64,000 bases of DNA from Promicromonospora sp. AC04 (GCF_003058225.1 NZ_QBUG01000001.1:620001-684000), one strand, 5' to 3'; positions 50,291 through 58,889 are shown, counted from the stretch's first letter. The notes: a model not told the origin generated them from the sequence alone. Numbers and translations are program-made.

Positions 50291-52405
50291 GTGCCCGATC
50301 GCACCGTCACGCCTGATATGACGACCGACGCCGAAGGCCCGGACACGTCCCGACGACACGTGCGCTCGCTGATCAAGCGGCTGGCCACACCCGAGGGGCG
50401 CGCCGACCCTCACGCCGTCTATGACGAGCTGCGGGCCATGGGCCCCGCGGTACGCATGCCGTGGGGAGCCTGGATGGTCACCTCGCACGGCGCGACCCAC
50501 GAGGTGCTCAGCGGATCCGGCTGGCGCACGGTGGACGCCCCCTGGCGCACCGAGCGCCAGCCGACGTGGGTACGGCACCCGGGACTGAAGTTCCTGCACG
50601 ACTCCGCGCTCGGCACCAACCCGCCCGGGCACGCCGGGCTGCGCCGCAGCCTCGGCTCGTTCGTCTCGCCGCAGTCGATAACCGACCTCACGCCGCAGAT
50701 CGTCCGGACCGTCCACGACTACATCGACGAGTTCGAGGCGGTGCTGCGCACCGACGGCGAGGCGGACTTCGGGGCCCTGGTCGGCGACCGGCTGCCGATG
50801 GCGGTGCTCTGCACCGTGCTCGGGCTGCCGCGCGACGACATCCCGCTGCTGTGCGAGATGAGCCGCATGCTCTCGAACGTGCACGACCTGGCGCCGAGCA
50901 AGGCGCGGATGGCGCAGGCCGACCGCGCCGGCAAGCTGTGGAACGCGTACTGGGAGCAGCTCGTGACCGAGCCCCGGCCACGGCTCGGGGAGGACTCGCC
51001 GCTGGGGCGCTGGCTCGACACCGAGTCCGACCCGGCGGTGCGCGCGGTGGCCGGATCCCAGCTCAACGTCATGATCGAGGCGGGCCTCGAGACGACGACG
51101 TCCCTGCTCTCCGAGGGCCTGGTCCAGCTCATCCGCCGACCCGACCAGGCCAGGTGGCTGCTCGACCACCCCGAGGCGGTGCACGGGGGCATCGAGGAGC
51201 TGGTCCGCGTCGTGTCGCCCGTACAGCTCATGACCCGGTACGCGGCGGAGGACACGGAGCTGCCGGGCGGCGTCCCGGTGGCGGCCGGACAGGTGGTGCA
51301 CGTGGTGGTCGCCGCGGCCAACCGCGACCCGGAGACCTACGACTCGCCGCACGACCTGGACCTCTCGCGCCCGCCACGCCGCAACCTCGCGTTCGGCGTG
51401 GGCATGCACTACTGCCTCGGCGCGCCGCTGGCCCGGCTGGAGGCGACGACGCTGTTCCCCGAGGTGCTGCAGCGGCTCGACCTCGAGCTCGCCGGGCCGG
51501 TGGGCTACGACGAGACCCTCGCCTTCCGCGGGACGCGGTCGGTGCCGGTGCGGCGGCGCCCGCGTCGTGCCGCGACGGCGGCCACCGGTGCGGCTGCCGT
51601 CAGAGCCGCTGCGCTCAGCGCGGCAGCGGTCGGCGCCGGTGCGGTGACGGCGCCAGCCGTCGAACCCGTGCTGGTCAACCGCGAGGACGCGGTACTGGTG
51701 GTGACCCTCACGCGGCCCGACGGCGACAACCGGCTCGACCGGGCGACGCTGACGGCCCTCGGCAGCGTGCTGACGACGCTGCCCGACGACGTCGACGCCG
51801 TCGTGCTGCGCGCCGAGGGGCGCCACTTCTGCGTGGGCGGCGACCTGGACGAGCTCGGCCGGCTCGCCACCGACGACCCCGACGGCTACCGGAACCTCGT
51901 CGAGCTCAGCGACGAGGTGCTGCACGCCTGGCGCACCTGCCCGGCGGTAACGGTCGCGGCGCTGCACGGCAGCGTCTCCGGGGCCGGGCTCGGGCTGGCG
52001 GTCGCGAGCGACCTGCGCGTGGCCGCACAGGACGCACGCTTCCGCGCGCCCGAGACGATCGTCAGCATCCCGGTGGGCCCGAGCGAGATGCTGGACCGGC
52101 TGACCACCGAGATCGGCGCCGGGCGGACCCGCGCGATGCTGCTGCTCGGCGACGCCGTGAGCGCCGAGCAGGCGCTGGAGAGCGGGCTGGTGCACGCCGT
52201 CGTCCCGACCGAGAACGTCTGGGCCGAGGCCAAGCGCCAGGCGCGGCGCATCGCCCGGCGCGACCGGGACGCCGTCCGCATCACCAAGCAGACGATGGCG
52301 CGGCTGCCGCACGACGGTCCCGATCCGGCGGAACGGTCCGACGCATGGGAGGCGCCCCTGGCCCAGGCCCTGCGCCGCCGGGTCGCCGCGGCTGACGCGC
52401 GGTAG
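50291..52405 (+). CDS. Cytochrome P450 - enoyl-CoA hydratase/isomerase fusion
   Basis: One uninterrupted frame of 704 residues encodes two complete enzymes. Residues 1-418 are a bacterial P450: oxygen-activating I-helix AGLETTT (264-270), ExxR (E303, R306) and heme motif FGVGMHYCLG with Cys375. An Ala-rich linker (about 419-455) follows. Residues 456-704 are a crotonase-fold domain with the oxyanion motif RHFCVGGDL and GSVSGAGLGLA. Of the two hydratase glutamates, the second is kept (E588 in PE) but the first is Gly568, suggesting isomerase, hydrolase or another crotonase reaction. GTG 50291 has GGGGGAG eight bases upstream. No ferredoxin or reductase gene lies nearby, so redox partners must come from elsewhere. 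The enzyme pair suggests oxidation of an acyl-CoA-linked substrate and further processing without release; this is inference. Confidence 0.92.
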   Translation: MPDRTVTPDMTTDAEGPDTSRRHVRSLIKRLATPEGRADPHAVYDELRAMGPAVRMPWGAWMVTSHGATHEVLSGSGWRTVDAPWRTERQPTWVRHPGLKFLHDSALGTNPPGHAGLRRSLGSFVSPQSITDLTPQIVRTVHDYIDEFEAVLRTDGEADFGALVGDRLPMAVLCTVLGLPRDDIPLLCEMSRMLSNVHDLAPSKARMAQADRAGKLWNAYWEQLVTEPRPRLGEDSPLGRWLDTESDPAVRAVAGSQLNVMIEAGLETTTSLLSEGLVQLIRRPDQARWLLDHPEAVHGGIEELVRVVSPVQLMTRYAAEDTELPGGVPVAAGQVVHVVVAAANRDPETYDSPHDLDLSRPPRRNLAFGVGMHYCLGAPLARLEATTLFPEVLQRLDLELAGPVGYDETLAFRGTRSVPVRRRPRRAATAATGAAAVRAAALSAAAVGAGAVTAPAVEPVLVNREDAVLVVTLTRPDGDNRLDRATLTALGSVLTTLPDDVDAVVLRAEGRHFCVGGDLDELGRLATDDPDGYRNLVELSDEVLHAWRTCPAVTVAALHGSVSGAGLGLAVASDLRVAAQDARFRAPETIVSIPVGPSEMLDRLTTEIGAGRTRAMLLLGDAVSAEQALESGLVHAVVPTENVWAEAKRQARRIARRDRDAVRITKQTMARLPHDGPDPAERSDAWEAPLAQALRRRVAAADAR

Positions 52406-52432
52406 GCCCCGGGCCTGCGTCCGGCGTCGGCC

Positions 52433-53044
52433 TCAATGGGCCGGGTCGAGGCCCGCGGCCTGGCGGGCCGCGCCGACGAAGGCCACGCGGACGTTGTCCC
52501 AGCCGTCGAGGTAGCCGCCCACGAGGGCCGCGTCGCGGAGCAGGACCAGCTGCCCGGCCCGGGTCACCGGGTCGTCCGAGCCCAGCGCGCTCACCACGCG
52601 CTCGAGCGAGCCACGGAACCAGGCACGGTGCTTGCCGACGGCGCGTCGCACCCCGCTGTCGGCGTCGGGGTACTCCGCGGCGGCGTTGATGAAGGGGCAG
52701 CCACGGGTGTGGTGGCGGGCGACGTCCTCGGCGATGCCGTCGATCAGGAGCCCTGCGAGCTCGACCGGGTCGTCGGTGGCCACCTGCGCCGCGTCGAACA
52801 TGCCGCGGAGGTTCGCGTCCTCCACCCCGAGGTAGGCCTCGACCAGGTCTTCCTTGCTCGGGAAGTGCCGGTAGAAGGTGGCGCGCGTGACCCCGGCCGC
52901 GGCGACGATGCGATCGACGCCGACCACGTGGATGCCCTCGGCGTAGAACAGCTCGGACGCGGTCCGCAGCAGCCGCTCGCGCGCCTCCGAGCCCCCGTCG
53001 GCCGTCTTTCGCGGAGCGCGGGAGGCGGTTGTCCTGGGTGCCAT
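52433..53044 (-). CDS. TetR-family transcriptional regulator
   Basis: The 203-residue protein has a TetR helix-turn-helix (about 20-70: RLLRTASELFYAEGIHVVGVDRIVAAAGVTRATFYRHFPSKEDLV). A ligand domain follows with RGCPFINAAAEYPD, typical of the LmrA/YxaF-like TetR group. Starts at ATG 53044 or 53056 are both possible. It is divergent from an alpha/beta hydrolase gene, with an operator pair in between. It converges on the P450 fusion gene but probably does not control it. Confidence 0.9.
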   Translation of the reverse strand: MAPRTTASRAPRKTADGGSEARERLLRTASELFYAEGIHVVGVDRIVAAAGVTRATFYRHFPSKEDLVEAYLGVEDANLRGMFDAAQVATDDPVELAGLLIDGIAEDVARHHTRGCPFINAAAEYPDADSGVRRAVGKHRAWFRGSLERVVSALGSDDPVTRAGQLVLLRDAALVGGYLDGWDNVRVAFVGAARQAAGLDPAH

Positions 53045-53056
53045 GTCACTCAGCAT

Positions 53057-53070
53057 AGAACGATCTTTCT
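53057..53070. promoter_or_regulatory. Imperfect TetR operator at the regulator start
   Basis: AGAACGATCTTTCT overlaps the TetR start region and repeats the core of the palindrome at 53124 with two mismatches, as expected for an autoregulatory site. Confidence 0.6.
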
Positions 53071-53123
53071 CTTTGATGTTGACGCCCGCCGGGTGCGGGG
53101 CGTACCTTCGGGAACAACAGAGA

Positions 53124-53139
53124 AAGAACGATCGTTCTT
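53124..53139. promoter_or_regulatory. Perfect 16-bp TetR operator before the alpha/beta hydrolase
   Basis: AAGAACGATCGTTCTT is a perfect palindrome 48 bases before the hydrolase start. ACGATCGT-type cores are typical of LmrA/YxaF-like TetR regulators. Confidence 0.8.
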
Positions 53140-53186
53140 CCTGACGACGGACCGGGACCCGGTCCACCGAAACCAAGGAGCCCGCT

Positions 53187-54047
53187 ATGAACGCCACCCC
53201 CGACGCCACGACCGGTACCCCCGCCGCCGGCACCGGCAAGCTGCCGATCGTCCTCATCCACGGCCTCTGGATGACGCCCGCGAGCTGGGAGACCTGGGCC
53301 GAGCGCTTCCGCGCCGCGGGCCACGAGGTGATCGTCCCGGGCTGGCCCGGCATCGACGACCGCAGCGTCCAGGACGTCCGCTCCAACCCCGAGCCGCTCA
53401 AGGGCATCGGCCTCAAGCAGATCGCCGACCACTACGAGCGCATCATCCGCACCCTGCCCGTCAAGCCGATCATCATGGGCCACTCCTTCGGCGGCGTCCT
53501 CACCCAGATGCTCGCCGACCGCGGCCTCGGCGCCGCCTACGTGGCGGTCGCCCCCGGCCAGACCGCCGGCATCACCACGCTCCCCGCCTCCACCCTCCGC
53601 ACCGGCTTCCCGATCCTGTCCAACCCGTTCGGCCGCAACGGCGCCAAGCCCATCTCGAAGGCCCACTTCCACTTCACCTTCGGCAACGACCTCCCCCGCG
53701 CCGCCTCCGACGCCCTCTGGGAGCAGTTCGCCGTCCCGTCCTACAACCGGGTCTTCTTCGAGGGCGTGGCCTCGGTCCCGAACGAGAAGGGCGGCGTCAC
53801 CCACGTCGACTACGCCCGCGCCGACCGCGCCCCGCTCCTGGTGATCACCGGCGGCATCGACCACGTCGTCCCGCCGGCCATCGGCAAGGCGATCGTGAAG
53901 AAGTACACCGCGTCAGGCAGCCCCGCCGTGGTCGAGTACAAGGAGTACGACGGCCGCACCCACCGCCTCGTCTCCCAGCCCGGCTGGGAAGAGATCGCGG
54001 ACCACGCCCTCACCTGGGCCACGACCCACGCCACGATCGCGGCGTGA
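53187..54047 (+). CDS. Alpha/beta hydrolase
   Basis: The 286-residue protein has the fold's first strand PIVLIHGLWMTPASW, nucleophile elbow GHSFGG, acid in TGGIDHVVPP and catalytic His in DGRTHRLVSQPGWEEI. It is a cytoplasmic hydrolase of the non-heme peroxidase/epoxide-hydrolase-like group. The preceding TetR gene and the 16-bp operator indicate an inducible detoxification enzyme. A purine-rich site (AAGGAG) lies just before the ATG. Substrate unknown. Confidence 0.92.
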   Translation: MNATPDATTGTPAAGTGKLPIVLIHGLWMTPASWETWAERFRAAGHEVIVPGWPGIDDRSVQDVRSNPEPLKGIGLKQIADHYERIIRTLPVKPIIMGHSFGGVLTQMLADRGLGAAYVAVAPGQTAGITTLPASTLRTGFPILSNPFGRNGAKPISKAHFHFTFGNDLPRAASDALWEQFAVPSYNRVFFEGVASVPNEKGGVTHVDYARADRAPLLVITGGIDHVVPPAIGKAIVKKYTASGSPAVVEYKEYDGRTHRLVSQPGWEEIADHALTWATTHATIAA

Positions 54048-54061
54048 TGCCTGGCCCCGGC

Positions 54062-54127
54062 GGCGTCGAACGTAGGCCTGGTCGCTCTCTCGGCGCACAT
54101 GACGCGACCAGGCCTACGTTCGACGCC
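54062..54127. terminator. Perfect 24-bp inverted repeat, terminator-like
   Basis: Bases 54062-54085 pair perfectly with 54104-54127 around an 18-base loop, starting 14 bases after the hydrolase stop. It is longer than most terminators, lacks a U tract and ends 50 bases before the aminotransferase start. Confidence 0.7.
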
Positions 54128-54176
54128 CGCCCGCTCGGCGCGGCAGCGCCGCGGGCGACTCACTAGGGTCATCAGG

Positions 54177-54905
54177 GTGCGTATCGAGACCGACGGCCGC
54201 CCCGCGGCGCCAGCCGACCTGTTCAGCACCTACGGCCACTTCACGGCTATGCAGGTGCGCGACGGCGGGGTGCAGGGGCTGGAGAACCACCTCACCCGGC
54301 TCGACGCCGCGCACCGCGAGCTGTTCGGGCAGCCGCTGGCCGGAGAGCGGGTCCGCGACCTCGTGCGGCACGCCCTGGACGGGACGGCCGACGCCTCGGT
54401 GCGGGTGGTGCTCCGCCATGCCGAGCACGTAGTGGTGACGGTCGACGAGCCGCACTTCCCGCCCGCCACGCCGCAGCGGCTGCGGTCGGTCCCCTACCTG
54501 CGCCCGTTCGCCCACGTCAAACACCTGGGCGGCTTCGCGCAGGCCGAGTGGGCGCGGCGGGTCCGGCTGGATGGGTACGACGACGCCCTGCTCACCGCAC
54601 CCGACGGCGCGGTCGCCGAGTCGTCGATCGCGAACATCGGGTTCCTGGAGGCCGACGGCGACGTCCTTTGGCCGGACGCACCCCAGCTGCACGGCATCGC
54701 CATGCAGCTGGTCGAGGCCACCACGCCGTCGGCCCAGCGGCCCGTCCCGCTCGCCGACGTCACGGCGTTCGCCGGCGCGTTCCTGGTCAACTCGATCGGC
54801 GTCGTCGCCGTCGCCTCGATCGACGACGTCACGCTGCCCGACGCCGGGGCCCTGCTCGCCGGCGTCGTCGACCGCCTCGCCTCCGTTCCGTGGGACCGGG
54901 TCTGA
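54177..54905 (+). CDS. Class IV aminotransferase
   Basis: The 242-residue protein has the fold-type IV PLP pattern: Lys in FAHVKHLGG, substrate and cofactor contacts in DALLTAPDGAVAESSIANIGFLEADG. Relatives include 4-amino-4-deoxychorismate lyase and branched-chain or D-amino-acid transaminases; at 242 residues it is shorter than branched-chain transaminases (about 300), closer to the lyase. GTG 54177 gives a start just before strand 1. A monocistronic unit is likely, flanked by hairpin and iron operon. Confidence 0.87.
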   Translation: MRIETDGRPAAPADLFSTYGHFTAMQVRDGGVQGLENHLTRLDAAHRELFGQPLAGERVRDLVRHALDGTADASVRVVLRHAEHVVVTVDEPHFPPATPQRLRSVPYLRPFAHVKHLGGFAQAEWARRVRLDGYDDALLTAPDGAVAESSIANIGFLEADGDVLWPDAPQLHGIAMQLVEATTPSAQRPVPLADVTAFAGAFLVNSIGVVAVASIDDVTLPDAGALLAGVVDRLASVPWDRV

Positions 54906-54991
54906 CGCGGTCCCGCGGGAGTTACCGTCCGGCGCCGCGAGGCGGACCGGGGCCGTCGCAAAGGGTGGCAGATCCGACCATGTCGCCAAGG

Positions 54992-55010
54992 TAAGGTAAG
55001 GCTTGCTTTA
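54992..55010. promoter_or_regulatory. Iron box (IdeR/DmdR-type) before the siderophore importer
   Basis: TAAGGTAAGGCTTGCTTTA matches the 19-base IdeR/DmdR1 consensus (TTAGGTTAGGCTAACCTAA) at 13 of 19 positions, with both halves recognisable. It lies 26 bases before the GTG start of the binding protein. Confidence 0.8.
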
Positions 55011-55035
55011 TCCCGATTCCTCAGGAGGCCTTGCC

Positions 55036-56028
55036 GTGCGCGCACTTCGTCTTGTCCCCATCGCGCTCGCCGCCGGTGTGGCGCTGCTGGCCGGGTGCGC
55101 GAGCACCGCGCCCGAGGAGGCGGCACCCGAGGGTGGGGCCTGGAGCTACACCTCGGGCGACGGCAAGACGTACACCGCGGACGAGGTACCCACTCGCATC
55201 ATCGCGCACGCCTACGCGGCGAAGGTGCTCATGGAGTTCGGGATCGTCCCGGTCGGGATCTACGCGGACGGCGACATCGAGAGCGACGTCGGCCTCCAGG
55301 GAGCCGACTTCGAGGGCGTCGAGGTCATCGGCGAGGAGTGGGGCAAGATCGACGTCGAGAAGGCGGCAGCGCTCGCACCCGACCTCATCGTCGGTGACTG
55401 GTGGCCGGCCGAGGACGCGTACTCGGGCCTCGAAGGCGGGGTCGAGGAGTCGAGCAAGAAGATCGGGGAGCTCGCGCCCGTCGTCGGCGCGGCGCAGGGC
55501 GACTCGATAGTCGAGCTGATCGAGGGCTACGCCGAGCTGGCCGAGTCGCTCGGGGCGGACACCTCGGTGATCGAAGCGCAGCGGGCCGACTTCGACGCAG
55601 CGCTCGAGGAGTTCAAGACCGCGGTCGCCGCGAAGCCCGACCTGACGGCACTGGCGATCAGCCCGTATGAGGACACGTACGCGGTGGCCGTGCCCGAGTA
55701 CGCACCCGAGCTGCTCGACCTGCAGTCATGGGGCCTTGACGTGATCGACCCGACGACGCCCGACCCCGAGTTCCCCTACTGGGAGAGCCTCAGCTTCGAG
55801 AACGCGGACACGTACCAGCCGGACGTGCTGCTCTTCGACGACCGCAGCTACCCGGCCAACGAGGAGACGCTCGCCGCCCAGCCGATCGCCAAGGACATCG
55901 CCGCCCACGCGGCCGGCGCGTACACGACCTGGCCGGCCTACTGGCTGCACACCTACCCCGACTACGCCGAGCAGCTGCGCGACCTCACAAAGTTCGTCAA
56001 CGGGGCTGACGAGAACCTCACGGACTGA
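55036..56028 (+). CDS. Iron-siderophore ABC substrate-binding lipoprotein
   Basis: The 330-residue protein starts with a lipoprotein signal ending in LLAGC (Cys21). The mature part has the FecB/FepB-type cleft with PTRIIAHAYAAKVLMEFGIVPVGIY and LAPDLIVGDWW. It captures a ferric siderophore outside the cell. AGGAGG precedes the GTG at 55036; the frame start at 55003 lies within the iron box. It heads a four-gene importer operon and should be repressed by iron. Confidence 0.92.
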   Translation: MRALRLVPIALAAGVALLAGCASTAPEEAAPEGGAWSYTSGDGKTYTADEVPTRIIAHAYAAKVLMEFGIVPVGIYADGDIESDVGLQGADFEGVEVIGEEWGKIDVEKAAALAPDLIVGDWWPAEDAYSGLEGGVEESSKKIGELAPVVGAAQGDSIVELIEGYAELAESLGADTSVIEAQRADFDAALEEFKTAVAAKPDLTALAISPYEDTYAVAVPEYAPELLDLQSWGLDVIDPTTPDPEFPYWESLSFENADTYQPDVLLFDDRSYPANEETLAAQPIAKDIAAHAAGAYTTWPAYWLHTYPDYAEQLRDLTKFVNGADENLTD

Positions 56029-57029
56029 TGGCGGCAGTCGCCACCCGCCCCAGGCGCAGCAACACACGCATCGCAGGCGGGCTGATCCTGTCCGCCCTCG
56101 CGCTGCTCGCCGTGTGCGCCGCGTCGATCCTGCTCGGCTCGCGCACCATCAACCTCGCGGCGCTGGCGCAGACCGACCTGACGGTCATCCTCGACATGCG
56201 GGTGCCGCGCACGGTGCTCGGGCTGCTCGCCGGAGCCGCCCTCGCCGTGAGCGGCACCCTCCTGCAGGGCGTCGCCCGCAACCCGCTCGCCGACCCCGGG
56301 ATCATGGGCATCAACGCGGGGGCTGCCGTCGCCGTCGTCACCGGCATCCTCGTTCTCGGCAGGCAGGCGACCGGCGCGAGCGTCTGGCTCGCGTTCCTCG
56401 GGGCGGGAGCGGCGATCGCGGCCGTGTACACGACAGCGTCCTTCGGCCGAGAGGGAGCCACGCCGGTCAAGCTGGCCCTCGCGGGTGTGGTGGTCACCGC
56501 GGTGTGCTCGTCGGTCACCTCGGCGATCGTGCTCGCCGACGCCGACGCGCTCGAGGAGCTGCGCGTGTGGCAGGTCGGGGCGCTCGCCGGGCGGTACTGG
56601 CCCGTCGTCCTGCAGGTCGGGCCCTACGTCCTGGTCGGGCTGGTCGCGGCGATGTTCCTGGCTCGTCCGCTGAACCTGCTGGCCCTCGGTGATGCTCTCG
56701 CGATCTCGCTCGGGCAGCACGTACGCCGCAACCGCACCATCACGTTCGTCGTCGTGGCCGTGCTGTGCGGGGCCGCGACCGCGGCGTGCGGGCCCATCGC
56801 GTTCCTCGGGCTCATGGTGCCGCATCTCGTCCGCCTCGTCACCGGGCCGGACTACCGGTGGATCCTCGCCTACAGCTTCGTGCTCGGGCCCCTCGTGCTG
56901 CTGCTCTGCGACATCGTGGGGCGGCTCGTGTCGGCGCCGGGTGAGCTGCAGGTCGGCGTCGTGCTCGGCGTCGTCGGAGCGCCGGTCTTCATCACCATCG
57001 TGCGCCTGCGGCGCGGTGTGGAGCTGTAG
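56028..57029 (+). CDS. FecCD-family iron-siderophore permease
   Basis: The 333-residue inner-membrane protein has about nine hydrophobic segments and the FecCD signatures MRVPRTVLGLLAGAALAVSGTLLQGVARNPLADPGIMG and CGPIAFLGLMVPHLVRL. It begins one base inside the preceding stop (TGATG). It forms the channel with the next gene product. Confidence 0.93.
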   Translation: MAAVATRPRRSNTRIAGGLILSALALLAVCAASILLGSRTINLAALAQTDLTVILDMRVPRTVLGLLAGAALAVSGTLLQGVARNPLADPGIMGINAGAAVAVVTGILVLGRQATGASVWLAFLGAGAAIAAVYTTASFGREGATPVKLALAGVVVTAVCSSVTSAIVLADADALEELRVWQVGALAGRYWPVVLQVGPYVLVGLVAAMFLARPLNLLALGDALAISLGQHVRRNRTITFVVVAVLCGAATAACGPIAFLGLMVPHLVRLVTGPDYRWILAYSFVLGPLVLLLCDIVGRLVSAPGELQVGVVLGVVGAPVFITIVRLRRGVEL

Positions 57030-58046
57030 GTGTTCCGACTCGAACGCCGCGCCCGCACGCGCCGGGCCCTTGCCGTCACCGCCGCACTGGCGGTCGGCGC
57101 CGTTTGCGCTTTCGTCGTGTCGATGATGCTCGGCAGCTACGTGCTCGGGCCGGGCGAGGTCCTGCGGTCCGTGCTCGGCCTGTCCTCGGACCCGGCCGAC
57201 GACTTCGTCGTGCGGGAGCTGCGGCTGCCGCGTGCGGCCACGGCGGTGCTCGTCGGGCTTGCGCTCGGGGCGGCGGGCAGCGTCTTCCAGCGCGTCCTGC
57301 GCAACCCGCTCGCGGCCCCCGACATCATCGGGATCTCGGCAGGAGCGAGCACTGCCACCGTCGCAGGGCTCGTGCTCTTCGGCGCGGGCGGCCTCGGGCT
57401 GTCGGTCGCGGGCCTCGCCGGGGCCCTCGCCACAGCGGCGGCCGTCTACCTGCTCGCCTGGCGCGGCGGCATCGCGGACTACCGGTTCGTCCTCGTCGGC
57501 GTGGGGGTGGCCGTGCTGCTGGAGTCGGTGACCGGATACCTCGTCTCCCGCGCCGAGATCTCCGACGCCCGGGCCGCCATGACCTGGCTCGTTGGCTCGG
57601 TGGGCATGGCCGGCGGCGGTGAGATCGCCGGGCTGGCCGCCGGCTGCGCGGTCGTCATCCCCGTGCTGATGGCGCTCTCGCGGCGGCTCGGCGTGCTGGA
57701 GCTCGGGGCCGAGGGGGCACGGGGGCTCGGCCTGCGCCCCCAGGCGGAGACCGCAGTGCAGCTCGGGTGCGCCGTCGTGCTCGTCGCCCTCGCGACGGCG
57801 GCCGCCGGGCCGATCGCGTTCGTCGCGCTCATGGCCGGGCCGATCGCCGGCCGCCTCCTCGGCCCGGCCGGCGACCGGGTGCTGGCCTCGGCCCTCGTCG
57901 GCTCGATCATCGTGCAGGCCGCCGACCTCGTCGCGCAGCACGTGCTGCCCTACCCCATCTCCACGGGCATCGTCACGGGACTCGTAGGCGCCCCGTACAT
58001 CGCCTGGCTGCTCATCCGAACCGACAGACAGGGAGTGGGCGCGTGA
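57030..58046 (+). CDS. FecCD-family iron-siderophore permease
   Basis: The 338-residue inner-membrane protein carries LRLPRAATAVLVGLALGAAGSVFQRVLRNPLAAPDIIGISAGAS and AAGPIAFVALMAGPIAGRL, the second permease of the pair. GTG 57030 follows the preceding stop directly, and its stop overlaps the ATPase start by four bases (GTGA). Confidence 0.93.
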   Translation: MFRLERRARTRRALAVTAALAVGAVCAFVVSMMLGSYVLGPGEVLRSVLGLSSDPADDFVVRELRLPRAATAVLVGLALGAAGSVFQRVLRNPLAAPDIIGISAGASTATVAGLVLFGAGGLGLSVAGLAGALATAAAVYLLAWRGGIADYRFVLVGVGVAVLLESVTGYLVSRAEISDARAAMTWLVGSVGMAGGGEIAGLAAGCAVVIPVLMALSRRLGVLELGAEGARGLGLRPQAETAVQLGCAVVLVALATAAAGPIAFVALMAGPIAGRLLGPAGDRVLASALVGSIIVQAADLVAQHVLPYPISTGIVTGLVGAPYIAWLLIRTDRQGVGA

Positions 58047-58852
58047 GCGAGCATTCACTCGAGGTCGCCGGGCTCACGCTCGGCTACGACGGCGCCGACA
58101 TCGTGAGCGGGCTGTCCACGGACATACCCGCCGGCGCGATCACAGCGATCATCGGCGCCAACGCCTCGGGCAAGTCGACACTGCTACGTGGCCTCAGCCG
58201 GCTGCTCGCGCCACGGGCCGGCCAGGTGCTGCTCGACGGCGTCCCGGTGCACGGCATGCGGTCAGGTGACCTCGCCCGGCTCCTCGGCCTGCTGCCGCAG
58301 TCGCCGGTCGCGCCGTCGTCGATCACCGTCGGTGATCTCGTCGGCCGTGGCCGGTATCCCCACCAGGGCTGGTTCCGCAGCTGGACCCCCGCCGACGACG
58401 CCGCCGTCGACGAGGCGCTGGAGGCCACGGGAACGGCCGACCTCGTGTCCCGTCGGGTTGCCGACCTCTCCGGTGGCCAGCGCCAGCGGGTGTGGATCGC
58501 CATGGCGCTCGCGCAGGACACCGACATCCTCCTGCTCGACGAGCCGACCACGTTCCTCGACGTCAACTATCAGATCGAGGTGCTCGATCTGCTCGTGGAC
58601 CTCAACCGCGACCGCGGCAAGACGATAGTCATGGTGCTGCACGAGCTGAGCCTCGCCTGCCGCTATGCCGACCACCTCATCGCGATGAAGGACGGCCGCA
58701 TCGTCACCGAAGGGGCGCCCGGCGAGGTGGTGACCGCCGCGACCGTCGAGGAGGTCTTCAGCCTGCGGTGCGACGTGATCGCCGACCCGCGCAGCGGCAC
58801 GCCGCTGGTGATCCCGCTGGGGCGGCACCGCCTGCGGAGCGCCCGCGAGTAG
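58043..58852 (+). CDS. Iron-siderophore ABC ATPase (FecE/FepC type)
   Basis: The 269-residue ATPase has Walker A GANASGKST, Q-loop GLLPQSP, signature LSGGQRQRVWIAMALAQ, Walker B ILLLDEPTTFLD and switch His in VLHELSLACRYAD, all intact. It powers the FecCD-type permeases. The operon has no siderophore synthesis or reductase genes, so it probably takes up a siderophore made elsewhere or by other cells. Confidence 0.94.
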   Translation: MSEHSLEVAGLTLGYDGADIVSGLSTDIPAGAITAIIGANASGKSTLLRGLSRLLAPRAGQVLLDGVPVHGMRSGDLARLLGLLPQSPVAPSSITVGDLVGRGRYPHQGWFRSWTPADDAAVDEALEATGTADLVSRRVADLSGGQRQRVWIAMALAQDTDILLLDEPTTFLDVNYQIEVLDLLVDLNRDRGKTIVMVLHELSLACRYADHLIAMKDGRIVTEGAPGEVVTAATVEEVFSLRCDVIADPRSGTPLVIPLGRHRLRSARE

Positions 58853-58889
58853 GTAGCCCCCTGCGCCGACGCGCGCGCCGTCGTCGGGC

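Noticed and set aside
50461-52395. 644-codon plus-strand frame within the P450 fusion
   Set aside because: Another reading frame of the same region, Arg/Gly/Pro-rich, while the fusion frame holds complete P450 and crotonase motifs.
52433-53044. TetR gene as regulator of the P450 fusion
   Set aside because: The genes converge, and the matching operators lie on the other side, in front of the alpha/beta hydrolase.
55962-58058. 698-codon open frame on the minus strand
   Set aside because: Antisense to two FecCD permeases; its product is a charged low-complexity sequence typical of reverse-strand reading of membrane proteins.
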